Assembly: GCA_001931905.2 (NCBI GenBank)
Contig: MSJI02000792.1
Location: 1-64,000 of the forward strand
DNA from: Cladosporium sp. IMV 00045
Lineage: Eukaryota; Ascomycota; Dothideomycetes; Cladosporiales; Cladosporiaceae
DNA: 64,000 nucleotides
Reading direction: 5' to 3'
Under the pieces are notes generated by a model, which made no database searches, was not told the DNA's origin, and was given only the letters and a program-made list of their open reading frames with translations. The position numbers were made by a program, and so were the translations under genes. This document shows, one piece after another, positions 10,367 through 20,778 of the stretch. How positions within the stretch are numbered: the stretch's first letter is position 1; the number at the start of each line of letters is the position of its first letter.

Positions 10367-12162
10367 GCGAGAGATTTCCACCAAGGAAAGGATACAAAAA
10401 ACACTAAATCGATTTCTGTTCAAGCGAGGAGTCAAGGCGCAAACTTTTTGGGGGAACATCGCGAGATGTAAAAGGAAAAACTGGTCAAAATACGATTCCT
10501 AGGATTCGAGAAGGAATGGAGAACGGAAAAGACAAATTCGTGGAATCGATAAAGCTTGAGAATGACCGTGTGTAAGCTACTTGAGGCAAGCTTCTGGTCC
10601 GACTTATACGTCCTCTCTCAATCGCGCTCGATTGGTCTACTGAATAAGCACGGGTTCTCTGGCTCTCTGCAACAGGTAGACGGGCGCAGTCGGCAATGTC
10701 CCCAAGGCGTGAGAAAGGGCATGTCCAGAGGCAGTCCAATCACTTCAAGAGAGAAAGGGCCGAATGTCTTGTCGGGATCAAGACTTGGAACGGCGTTTTC
10801 ACGTCCTAAAACCTTTTTGCTTTGTCAGGCAAGCCTGCAACTTCCTGGTCAATCGTCGTGAAGGAAGCAGTATGTCGCTTTGCGCCTTGGTTTCAACGTC
10901 CGTTGAGCAACCTTGTCGTGGAGAAGATCGCCCCAAACCGAATACCGATCCCTTGTCGCCTGCTGTATCCTAGTCTCTTGTGCAATCTTTTCCAGTCACA
11001 TATGCCTACGGAATAGTCGCCAGAACCTTTCGTAGCTCATTGCCACTCATGGCGGCGCTTAAATGTTGCTTGGGAAGGCAAGGCTTGCTGTTCCATCACC
11101 GAACAATAATCACATGCTCATCGAGCAACTCATGGGATTGGGAGACTCGCGTGGCAGGCATTCCCTTGGCTTTCATTTAGTTCGTAAGGATAACGCGTTG
11201 ATGTGGCTTAGACGGCAAGGGTTCTTGTTTAGCCACGTTGATCATCTTTTGCTATCCCTTGATCTGAACAAAACGCTTGACTAGTAGTATCACTGCTCGC
11301 ACTGCCATCGTTATCCAAGCTTGAGCCAGCAGGGCCGAGACGGTGCTGTATGTCTGTCGTACTCCAGACCAATCGGAAGATTTGGAGGGACGCGCACCGA
11401 CGTGAAACTAATGGACTAGCTACAGCCTTACTGGGCTATACACGTGTTGGTGCATCTCTGCCGAGATTCGAAAGATCAATCTCCTTGGCAGGGCTGGTCT
11501 TTAATGATTCCAGGATATTCTTTGACTGGAGAAAGGCGCTCATCAGGCGATCAGAGCGATGTAGATGTTGGCAGGTAAACGATCTGACCAACGCCAAAAG
11601 CATTCCCTACGCCCTGCGCACAGCAACTTCTCCTCCAAAGCGACTCCAAGACCACCTTGCAGTCCCAAGCACGACGAGAGACCAGTACCGCCTGACCAAG
11701 TCATCAAGCGCCGACAAACCCTCGCAGAAACCCACATCACCTGGCGGACCGAGCTCCAATCACCGCAATCCGGGTTCGCAATCTGTTCCTGACTCCCTCG
11801 CGTTTGCTGTCGTTCACGGGTATCGGCTCGCCTGGGATGCAGGCAGTCGCCTCAGCCACAGCTAGCTACATGAAAGTATCTGTAGGGTTTCAGGATAGGC
11901 AGGCCTTGGCTGGTCTGTGTTGGTAAGGGTTGGTATATATAACTTGGTGAGCAGGATTCTTGGTGAGATTTGATCCTTTGCAGTCCATACCTGTCAACTC
12001 TTGAACGACTGATACCAATCACCATTGTGAGCAACACCTGATCACCAAGGCGGCGCCCTCCATAAGATTGATCTTTACTAACTCGAGTATTAGCAATATC
12101 GAATATCACCCTCCGCGCAAGAAAACGTAGGAGATTGCCGACCACTCTCAAAAGCCACAAGC
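10367..12162. other. 1.8-kb intergenic region with no recognised gene
   Basis: Several open frames of 60-170 codons exist, the longest 11350-11865 on the plus strand (171 codons). None shows a domain, a signal peptide or recognisable family sequence, and their composition is irregular. A 5' UTR for the downstream CYSTM gene may occupy the last few hundred bases. A non-coding RNA cannot be excluded by eye. Confidence 0.5.
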
Positions 12163-12466
12163 ATGTCCGACCCATATGGACAACCGCAATACCCGCCCCC
12201 ACAGTACGATTCCCAGATATTGCCACTTCTCAAATACATTCGCTGACACGAAGTTCTTTCCCAGAGGAGGATACCCACCTCCACCGCCAGATGCCTATGG
12301 AGGAGGCTACGGTTACCCACCACAGCAAATGGGCTACGGGCAGCCACCTCCCCAACAACCGCCTCCCCAGCAAGAAGACAACAGCAGTGACAAAGGCTGC
12401 TTGATGTCTTGCTTGGCTGTGATGTGTTGCTGCTTCCTATGCGACGATTGCTGTTGCTGCTGTTGA
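12163..12466 (+). CDS. CYSTM-family cysteine-rich tail-anchored microprotein
   Basis: Two exons, 12163-12203 and 12265-12466, give 80 residues. The intron (12204-12264) has a GTACGA donor, a CTGACAC branch site and a CCAG acceptor. The first half is a flexible Pro/Gln/Gly/Tyr-rich segment (MSDPYGQPQYPPP, then YGGGYGYPPQQ). The C-terminus is the CYSTM signature: a short charged linker, then GCLMSCLAVMCCCFLCDDCC and a cysteine run at the end. In the family this tail anchors in membranes and is linked to stress tolerance and metal or redox handling. Length and architecture are standard. The splice form is inferred, but it joins the MSDPYG start to the Pro-rich segment in frame. Confidence 0.86.
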
Positions 12467-12621
12467 TTTGGTCTTGGCTGGTTCTGCCTTTCTTCTTTTT
12501 CGCACAATGTTGTTTTCTAGCGGGTCATTATTGTAACTCAAAGCTAATGCGAAACGATTTCAACTCAATTCTGATACTCTTGCTCTCAGAAGATACGACA
12601 AATACCCTCTTCATGTGGATA

Positions 12622-13560
12622 TCATGGCCGCTCAAGCCACTCCGGACTAACTCCAGCATGCAAGCCACCCGTGATAGGGAAGTCGGAACCTGTTGTGAAA
12701 GTGCTAGCATCACTGAGTAGGTATGCAACCAAAGGCGTCAGATCTGATGTCTGTCCAATGCGCTTGACTGGAGGAGCGTTATGGAACATATCGACTAGCT
12801 TAGGGTACGTCGTGCGCAAACCCTGGGTCATCGGGGTATCAATCACGCCAGGCGAGATACTATTAACTCGCACCCCAGTGTGCCCAAGCTCGACAGCAAG
12901 TGGACCAACGAGCCCTTTGACAGCTGCTTTGGACATGTTATAAATTGCGAGATTCTGGATGGGAAGTTTGACGCCTTGCGCAGCAACGGAAGCGATCATG
13001 ACGATGCTGCCCCCTTTCTCTCGCAATATCATGTGGTCGGCGGCGAGTTTGGCCGTCCAGAACGTTCCCAGCACGTTGACATCTAGGACTCGCTTGCATT
13101 CTTCCCAAGTGTGGTCGCAGAATGGCTTGTCGAGGGCGATGCCGGCTGCTGTCACGCAGCCTTGGATGCTGCCTGCTTGTTGGATGATGCTGTCGAAGCC
13201 GGCTTCTAGGGAGGATTGGACGGTTACGTCGACGCGTTCGTAGAATGTGTTGACTTTGTGTTCGGTGCGGAGAGATTGGAATGCTTGCGCGGGCTCCACG
13301 AGGGCATCTAGAACGGCTATGTTGCCTCCGAGCCGGGCGATGGCTTTGCATATGGCGAAACCGATGCCTCGTCCTCCACCGGTGACTAGGACGGTTTTGC
13401 CTTTCATGCTCAGGCGGTCGATTATCGATGCATCTGCTGCAGCATCTCTGAGGTTTGGAGATGATGTGAAGGCTCGCTGAAGGAGAACCGATCGATATTG
13501 GGGAGATGCTCTAAGGAAAAACGTGCTTGATCTTGCAAAGGGCACTAATCGTAGGGGCAT
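12622..13560 (-). CDS. Short-chain dehydrogenase/reductase, polyol/sorbose-reductase-like, probably mitochondrial
   Basis: A 312-residue classical SDR if translated from the ATG at 13558-13560. The frame stays open to 13605, which would add 15 residues. Motifs with the shorter start: cofactor loop TGGGRGIG at about 60-67, NVLG in the middle, catalytic Ser in MIASVAAQ, and the YNMSK active-site Tyr/Lys, followed by SPGVIDTPM. The C-terminus DFPITGGLHAG is typical of D-arabinitol dehydrogenase/sorbose reductase (Sou1-like) members. Before the Rossmann fold lie about 45 residues rich in Arg, Ser and Leu with almost no acid, resembling a mitochondrial presequence, and this favours the ATG at 13560. 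The substrate is not determinable from sequence; a polyol or keto-sugar is my inference from family resemblance and nearby sugar genes. Confidence 0.85.
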   Translation of the reverse strand: MPLRLVPFARSSTFFLRASPQYRSVLLQRAFTSSPNLRDAAADASIIDRLSMKGKTVLVTGGGRGIGFAICKAIARLGGNIAVLDALVEPAQAFQSLRTEHKVNTFYERVDVTVQSSLEAGFDSIIQQAGSIQGCVTAAGIALDKPFCDHTWEECKRVLDVNVLGTFWTAKLAADHMILREKGGSIVMIASVAAQGVKLPIQNLAIYNMSKAAVKGLVGPLAVELGHTGVRVNSISPGVIDTPMTQGLRTTYPKLVDMFHNAPPVKRIGQTSDLTPLVAYLLSDASTFTTGSDFPITGGLHAGVSPEWLERP

Positions 13561-14292
13561 TTCGGTCAATGAGACAGTGATCAATAATTCCAAGTTATTT
13601 GACAATATCTCAAGTGCTTAATGAATCGAACGACTATACCATCAAAGCATTCGGACACACTTTGAATGATTTCGTAGTTATATGTAGCTCCCATTAACCC
13701 CGCTCCGCGGCTATATAGATCTTACAGTTCGGTGATGTCCGCGGGTCCTCATCATGTGCCAATCTCTGATTCTGGACAAAGTGTCTTTTTCTTCATGTCG
13801 CTATGTCCTAAGATATGGCATTACTAGTATGCGAACCTCAATTCTGGTTTAGCGATCTTGAGGTCAAAATGTGGTACGATCTTTGATAGAACATCGATGA
13901 GCAGGTAGTTGAGGAGTTGCTTTAGCTCCAACAAAATCAAAATTTTCATTATGGTAACAATGAGAATAGTTGTTAACCAAGGCAGAACGTCATCTTTACA
14001 AGGATACAAAATGGGAGCAAGGAAAAAGAAAAGAAATCTCAAACCTGCATTTCTACACAAACTGGGTATGCTCGCGATTGAACGATTTGTACCTCGACTA
14101 ATATTTGGTTAATCGTGGAATCCGTCAGCGCACAATAAAGCTGTTGGGCGTCGCAGTCGGACGTACTGATCAATCTTCTGTGTTCAACTGGATCAAAGAC
14201 CTATTGCCACAAAAAAATGTACGATCATTGATGACACATCAAGGTCGGACATTTCAAGCTGGGGGAGCTCGCAGCAAAAGGTCAAAAGTGAA
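13561..14292. other. Intergenic: SDR promoter and flank of tRNA-Thr
   Basis: About 730 bp, somewhat AT-rich toward 13,800-14,100. Only short shadow frames are present. I see no further gene or mobile-element remnant. Confidence 0.5.
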
Positions 14293-14372
14293 TGCCCTCA
14301 CCCGGAATCGAACCAGGGATCTTGTCATAACGATTTTACGAGTGACACGCTGTACCACTAAGCCATGAAGGC
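14293..14372 (-). tRNA. tRNA-Thr (anticodon CGU) with an 8-nt intron
   Basis: The minus strand folds as a complete cloverleaf of 80 nt. The acceptor stem is GCCUUCA paired with UGAGGGC (one G-U), with discriminator A. The D arm closes GCU/AGC around UAGUGGUAC. The anticodon stem is UGUCA/UGACA, the variable loop is 5 nt, the T stem is CCUGG/CCGGG and the T loop is UUCGAUU. The interval between the anticodon stem halves is 15 nt, so a canonical 7-nt loop (C-U-CGU-A-A) leaves an 8-nt intron at the usual 37/38 site. CGU reads ACG (Thr). CCA is not encoded, as in eukaryotes. The T-arm region is the internal B box (GGTTCGATTCC). Confidence 0.93.
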
Positions 14373-15132
14373 GTCAAACTTTGATTTTCTTGTTGCTATC
14401 TGGATCTTGTTCATTATATCACCATCGCTTTTTTCGGAAGTCTGGAAAGTGAGGTCTGGCCTCCAGTGAATGGCCTGAAAGTAAGCCAATCTAACGGCAA
14501 TGTTGGTATAATAAGGGAAGAATGCCTCATTAAGTCTGTGGCCTAATCAATTGCTTTTTTATTGAAGTCGAATTGATCATCGTAAGATGGCATAGCCGTT
14601 TGACGGTTTCCGTATCTCATGATATATGTTGCACCAACATTGTCGACCAATTATTTCGACTCGAGGCAACAAGATTAAGTGAATCAACCAATTCAAACCA
14701 TCAAATGATCAATCATCTCCTATCTTTGTGTACTTCCAATCGGTTTCTTCTTGCAATCAACCCTTGATGTCCCTGGTTCATCAATTGGACCTGCTAAGCT
14801 TTGGACCGATCCTAGGTGAGCCCCACGATGAGGCGAATCGTCAACAATACTTAAAGCTGCTTGGAACTGCTCGATGCTGAGGAAGCCCGAACGGCAAAAG
14901 CTTTGTCTATACACTTTGAGTGAGAGTCTTTCCAGCAGGGCGAACGTCAATCTTAATCTCAGCTCCGGGAGCATGTGATGATTATTTATAGGGTTTCCCC
15001 GCACCCATCCATTACGACTCCAGATCCCGAGGCCACACTCCTCTCTGTTACTGCAAGCCTCATGCAGTACCGTCAGATTCCGATGCCATCTCTGCGGCCA
15101 TTGCTTGATTTGACCTCATCAACACAGCGAAT
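14373..15132. other. Intergenic: upstream of the bHLH gene
   Basis: About 760 bp of moderately AT-rich sequence with no open frame of interest. The last 150 bp probably hold the bHLH promoter and leader. I see nothing else. Confidence 0.5.
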
Positions 15133-16008
15133 ATGGAGAGCCCACCATCGGAGATATCACCCGAAAACGACAGCGGCCGCAACAGGAGCCATCACAAGAA
15201 GCGTGTACGCGTGTGGACCGAGGATGATAGAGCTAAGCATCGTGTGTTTGAGAAGAGCCGGCGAGAGGCCTTCAGTGACAGTCTACTGGTAAGCCATCAT
15301 ATCATGTATCGCTTGTCGCCTTGCTAAGATCATATAAAGTCACTCGCTCGATTCCTGCCCAACCTGGCTACTGTTAAGGAGAGCAAATTATCCAAGCATA
15401 CCATTGTAGATGAAAGCCTGAAGCAACACGAGCTGCAGCAGGCAAAACTAGAAGAACTCCAAAAGACCATCGACGTTCTCAAATCTGAAAAGGACTCTCT
15501 GCTTGCCGAACTAAACCAATGGCGACGATGTCTCGACACGCCGCCGCAGCAAGCGCCTGCGGTAGCGCCAGGCGAACTTCCAACTACTCACGAGCCAACT
15601 ACATACGGACTAGACGTTAACGACAATACCGGTTATTCTGGTACGCAAACGTCTTTGAACCCGACGTATGGCGACCCTCTGGTGTCCTTGCCGGACATGA
15701 CTCTTGGCCTCACGTCGATGCCGATGAGTTCCGCCCAACCAGCAGATTCTTTCAACGTTGCATCACAACATATACATCAATTAGATCCACATCCTTCACA
15801 GCAAGCAAATTTGCCATTACAGGCGTCTCAGATTCAGGATTTTCCAATCCTTCCTGAGCAGCATCCAATACATCCCGGATCATATCAACCCGAAGCAATG
15901 AACGCAGCCGCCTGGCCGCAGCAGCGCAACCGACAAGATCACCAAGCATTTATGCAGTATCAGACCTACGACAGCACACACCTAGACTTACGACAATATC
16001 AATTCTAA
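15133..16008 (+). CDS. bHLH transcription factor, class B E-box type
   Basis: Exons 15133-15288 and 15340-16008 (intron 51 nt, GTAAGC donor, TGCTAAG branch site) give 274 residues. The basic region HRVFEKSRREAF (36-47) places His36, Glu40 and Arg44 at the bHLH H5-E9-R13 positions, which in known structures read CACGTG. Helix 1 continues SLLSLARFLPNL, a short loop follows, then helix 2 (KLSKHTIVDESLKQ). Heptad-like Leu/Lys/Glu sequence to about residue 115 suggests a leucine-zipper extension. The rest (115-274) is Gln/Pro/His-rich, like an activation domain. The splice lies inside helix 1, so the domain is invisible without joining the exons. It ends 115 bp from the tail of the convergent transaldolase-like gene and may regulate the flanking sugar genes (inference). 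Confidence 0.85.
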
Positions 16009-16123
16009 CGGCGTCGCTGAGCAGGACTTCAAAGAAGCAGTTGGCCAGTCGCAGAGAATGAATGTCCGATTTATGTGTATAAAAGCAAAGATCTATCACG
16101 TCGCTGTCAACTTCTCTCGGCTC

Positions 16124-17435
16124 TCAAACCTCCTGGAACCAACCCTCGATCTTAGCCTTGCTCTCCAGCAGTCCACCGGTGAATAGGGTGAGGGCATCAT
16201 TAAGCCTCTGCGAGGTGACCGGATCGGCTTTGATCGCCTTCTGCAGCTCCTCCCCGTTGTTCGCGAGATAGTCGATGTTCGTTTCAGCGAGCTTGGCATC
16301 AATTGCAGATGCCTGGAGGGGGTCGATCTTGGAGACTTCCAGAAGTCGTGCTGGAGTCTCGTATCCAGCGTAGACGTGAGCAGGCTTGGGCTTGCCTTCG
16401 CCTGGCTGCTTGCTTCCGTCGTAGTAGAGACCCGCAAGCTCGTCGAGGACCTGGGGTGAGATTGTTGCACTGTGGCAGCCATGTTCGCCTGCTGCCATGG
16501 CTTCCTTTGCCGTGATGAAGCTTTAGGGAGTTAGCAAAAGTTCCAGCGACTACGACATCTCTTGACGCACCTGGCTTGCTTCAGCAACGGCTGCTCCTTG
16601 CCAGTCTCCCTGTACAAGCGCGCATAAGTCTCCAGGATTTGCATCGTGCGTGCAGACATGGTGTGCTGAGTCGCCGGGTCCTCAACATTTGGCCAAAGCT
16701 TGCGATCATCATGAGCCTTCACTTCATTGAAGTAGGGGCTGATGTACAAGCAGCCCGCCTGGCTAGCCGCAATAGCTTGCGGCAAACCAAAGAGCGCAGT
16801 GCCAAGAGTTGCAATGCCCTCATTCTTCAATTGAGGGACAGCATTGAGAGCTGGCCCCGTGGACGGAATCTTGATGCAGTAACGACTCTGAGGAATGCCG
16901 ACTCTTTCGAACTCCTTGGCATATGCGCGAGCGGAGTCCAGGACTGCTTGAGTGTCGTATGCCTCGTTTGGGTAGACCTGGAGCAGAACACGGCCCTTGA
17001 TATTGTCGATATTGTTCTTGCACATATTGACGGCCTACCATGAGGACTTGTCAGCAAAGCGACCAGATGCTACGGCTCCCAGAGGACTTTCTCACAATTC
17101 GCGTATAGGCGGCCTTCCAGCCTTCGGATTTGAGCTCCTTGCAGACTTGCAACACCATCTCTTTGTTCTCAGGGTGGGACATTTGCTCATTGACCCAAAG
17201 ATTGTTGCTTGATATTTTCTTCAGTGTTGTTCAAAGCCATCGATTTGTCCTTCAACTTACCTGGTCTGATCATTTGGCTTGATCAAGAGGTTCTTTGAGT
17301 ACGTCGGATCCATCCAATCGACGTCTACGTTTACTGTATAGATTATTAGCTCTCGCCCAATTTGTACATGCTATTAGATAACGAACGTTGTTCTTCCAGC
17401 TTCTCGAGCCATGTCTGAGGAGATGAGCGAGTCAT
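16124..17435 (-). CDS. Transaldolase-like enzyme (five exons)
   Basis: Minus-strand exons 17387-17435, 17261-17333, 17096-17207, 16571-17034 and 16124-16520 join in phase to 364 residues. Start ATG 17433-17435 was chosen because only this frame splices into the conserved NVDVDWMDP block. A nearer ATG at 17410-17412 leads to stops. Transaldolases shift dihydroxyacetone units between sugar phosphates through a Schiff-base lysine. The candidate is Lys133 in YCIKIPSTGPAL, matching the K-x-S-T core strand. GCLYISPYFNEV matches the late beta-strand before the phosphate-binding end. The N-terminal Asp strand (VDVDW) and a T-S-N step replace the classical DATTNP, so this is a divergent branch rather than housekeeping Tal1. 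It shares a 1.1-kb divergent promoter with the sugar porter, suggesting co-regulated catabolism. Confidence 0.85.
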
Positions 17436-18529
17436 TTTGGGTACTGGTCACGGTTGTGGTTTCGAGTGAAGTTGAGCGCGGGTCTTGGAGGATGCAGCTT
17501 CAATCGTTTTTTCTTTTCTACGGGAAAAGCATAATCTTATATACATGTTCGCTAGCTTAGCACTCCTAGACCATCGTTCAAACATTTGCAGCTATCTCAC
17601 GCACTCCAACAGAAGTTTAGTGGGGCATTGCTCAACAATAATCGTATCAATGCAACACAGGGTCGAACTTGTGGCATGTGAGCAGCTGCCCTGTGCAGGC
17701 CATTCGGCGGAAACAAGATCCGAAGGCATATCAGGATTCTGGTCGCACACAGGGCATTCGTGGCAACGGATTGTAAGTGAAGGAATCCGGCCCACCACGT
17801 GCACACTAGACCTTGATGGGACAAGATGCGGGGATATGAGGCGGGGGAACCCACTTCACGATGGCCATTGCTCGAGTCATTATCCGCCAAGGATACCATG
17901 ATCTTTCCCCGGAAAAGGAGGCTGAGGAATGACAGCTACCGTTCGGAGTTGATTGCGTGATTCCGAGAGTGTTCAACAGACAACATGCTAGACTCGTAAG
18001 GCTTCTCATGGATATAATCAGGTGGTGGCTATCAAGCTCAATGTAAGCAACATTCTACCGGACGAGGAGCTCATTGCAATGGCCGAAATATCATCAGTCA
18101 ACATCACAGGGTTCATTCAATCTGACCTGCGCAGGAACGCCATATGCTGACAAAATCCGGCAAGCCACACAGGCGCCGCCCCAGACTGTTGCTCTGAATA
18201 ACCTTCCACTACTGTCACCAGCTGATCTGCCGTTTCGACCCTGCAATGACACGGAGACGGCCGCCCTGCACAGGCGGTGCCATCTTGGACTGTACAGGGC
18301 ATCCTTTGGCATTGAGAGCTCATGTCAGGTGTACAGCCGATTCCGGCGCCACGATCTTGGCTTCTACTCCCGTGCACGACATTGGAAGGATGTCGATGAG
18401 CCGATACATCCTACGGAGCAAGTATTAATACCTCAGCATTGCTCCACGGCGATCGCTATCCACCATACATCACTCTTCCAGATTGAACACCACAAATTCG
18501 CGTTCGTACAGGTAGATTAGTTGCCTGTC
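17436..18529. promoter_or_regulatory. Divergent promoter region, transaldolase-like gene / sugar porter
   Basis: About 1.1 kb between two divergently transcribed carbohydrate genes. No open frame here shows family resemblance. I did not find a clear TATA box or a repeated operator by eye. Its role is inferred from orientation. Confidence 0.5.
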
Positions 18530-20527
18530 ATGTCCACCATTGACAACAAAGACAAGGGTCCCAGTGTGGAGTACATTGAGAACGACATCGAGAGGCTCAA
18601 GTCTGGGAAGAAGGATGACGAGAACAACCCTCTCAGTGGCCTTACAGCTGCTGAGCTGGCAGAACAGGTTGTAGCTTTCTGCGGCAGATATGAGTTCGAC
18701 GATAAGCTCGATGTCTTTCACAAGGCAGCAAAGGTCGCGCAACGGCCACGCGACTTTGAGTCGATTGAGGATCTTTCTGAGGATGACAAGTATTGGCTTC
18801 GACGCGAGCTTACCAGTAAGTATTACTGGACATCTGCGCTTTGATGCAAGACTGGGAGCTAACACGATGCAGACAGGTGGGACCTTCCGTGGACAATGTA
18901 CACATGTATCATCATCGTTTCTATCGGGTCTGCGATTCAGTATGTAGACGCCTCTTCTTCACTACGGTGTTCCCAGAACTAATGTATAAACCAGGGGATG
19001 GGACAACACCGGTGCAAACGGAGCCAACCTTTCGTACCCCCAAGAATTCGGTATCGCCGACAGGCCATGGCTCATCGGCATACTGAACGCTTCACCATCA
19101 TTGTTTGGCCTATTGAGCGCATGGGCAGCCGATCCGATCAACAGCCTCTTCGGCCGACGCGGTACAATCTTCCTGACCAACCTATTTGTAACGTTCCCAG
19201 TCCTCGCGCAAGGCTTCACACAGGATTGGGTCGGCATGCTGATCTGCCGTCTATTCATGGGTCTCGGAATGGGCATCAAAATCTCGACAATCCCGATCTA
19301 CAGCGCTGAGGTGTCACCGGCTTCGATCAGAGGCGGAATAGTCACGAGTTTCCAGTTCTTCGTGGCTTTCGGCATCCTTGTCGGGTTCAGCTGCAACCTC
19401 GCCTTCATGAACATCGGCCCACTCGCATGGCGTTTCCAACTGGCCGCTGCGTTCGTACCAGCCGTTCCACTCATGATTTTGATTTGGTTCACGCCCGAAA
19501 GTCCTCGCTGGCTGATGAAAAAAGGGAGGTATCAGAAGGCCTTCCGAGCTTTCAATCGCATCAGGAATTCAGAGCTGATCTCAGCCCGAGAGCTCTTCTA
19601 CGCACACTGCCAAATCATGGCCGAGGTTGAAGTCTTCGGAGGCAAGTCTCTGGCTGCTCGTGCGCTTGAGCTGTTCACCGTGCCTAGGATCCGCCGTGCT
19701 ACCGTTTCTTCTTCGATCATTGTCATCTCACAGCAATTTTCTGGTATTAACATCATGGCCTTTTATTCCTCGACAATCTTTGCCGAAGCCGGATATAACA
19801 CCAAACAGGCACTCCTCGCATCCTTTGGCTTCGTCAGTCCCCAAAGAAGAGTGCCCCAGAATCGAGATCCTACATGCTAACGCTTCTCCCAGGGCCTCGT
19901 CACTTTCCTCTTCGCATTCCCCGCCATCTACACCATGGACACTTTTGGAAGACGAGGTTTGCTACTCACTACCTTCCCACAAATGGCCTGGTGTCTGCTA
20001 GCCGGCGGACTCTGCTTTCTTCTGCCCGAAGAAAGCTCAGCGAGAGTGCCACTGATCGCCTTCTTCGTCTACCTTTTCGGTGCATTCTACGGACCAGGTC
20101 AGTAATCAAACACCACCCAAGAAAGAAAGCCGCAACTCTAACCTCAACAACAGGCATCGGCCCCATCCCCTCAATCTACTTCTCCGAAGCCTTCCCCCTC
20201 TCCCACCGCGAAATCGGCGCCGCCTTCACCATCTGCGTCAACAACAGCGTCAGCAGCGCGCTCGGCCTGACTTTTCCCGCTTTGCTAGCAAAAGTCACCC
20301 CTGTGGGAGCCTTCTGCCTTTACGCGGGCCTCAACATGCTGTCGTTTGTGGTGATTTTCTTCGTCGTGCCGGAGACGCAGAGGAGGACGCTGGAGGAGCT
20401 GGATGTCGTTTTTGGCGTGCCGACGAGGAAGCATGCGGCGTGGCAGGTGGGGGTTTGGTTGCCGTGGTGGTTTAAGAGGTGTGTTTTGAGGAGGAGGGAG
20501 GTGAAGTTGGCGAGGGAGTTGATCTGA
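18530..20527 (+). CDS. MFS sugar porter (five exons)
   Basis: Exons 18530-18815, 18873-18939, 18995-19832, 19893-20097 and 20154-20527 give 589 residues. This is a plasma-membrane sugar:H+ symporter-type protein of the MFS sugar porter family. A long hydrophilic N-terminus (residues 1-95, ending in the RDFESIEDLSEDDKYWL block) precedes TM1. Family motifs are present: GWDNTGANGANL after TM1, FGRRG in loop 2-3, CRLFMGLGMG, PESPRWLMKKGR before the central loop, and PETQRRTLEELD after TM12. Twelve hydrophobic segments fit. The N-terminal block resembles fungal polyol/myo-inositol-like porters, so the substrate may be a polyol or pentose (inference). The ATG at 18530 follows an in-frame TTG that also reads open and was ignored. 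It is divergent from the transaldolase-like gene and convergent with the ferric-reductase-like gene (251 bp). Confidence 0.9.
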
Positions 20528-20778
20528 TATGGGTGGGTTTCGAGAGAGCGGGGAGTTGCAAGTTTATAAGCAAGTTTGTTATGATTCCAGTATTAATTGG
20601 ACTCTATCGTTTCCAATGAAGAAATATGCTGGGCCTTCAGTCTCTTGTGGTGATATCTATCTCCGGACCATCTGCACTCGGCAATGCCAAGTGTATGTAT
20701 TCATGTAAGTCATGTCCTCATCAATCTATTCATCTATCCTCTACCCAAAATCAATCTCTCACATACCCAAATCACAAC

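Noticed and set aside
11350..11865. 171-codon frame in the 1.8-kb gap after RPB10.
   Set aside because: No recognisable motif, no supporting splice or start context, uneven composition.
14105..14368. Plus-strand frame ending in a Thr/Arg-rich peptide at the tRNA.
   Set aside because: It is the shadow of tRNA-Thr and its flank.
17485..18520. Open frames of 130-150 codons between the transaldolase-like gene and the sugar porter.
   Set aside because: They show no family sequence and overlap each other on both strands; this is promoter-type sequence.
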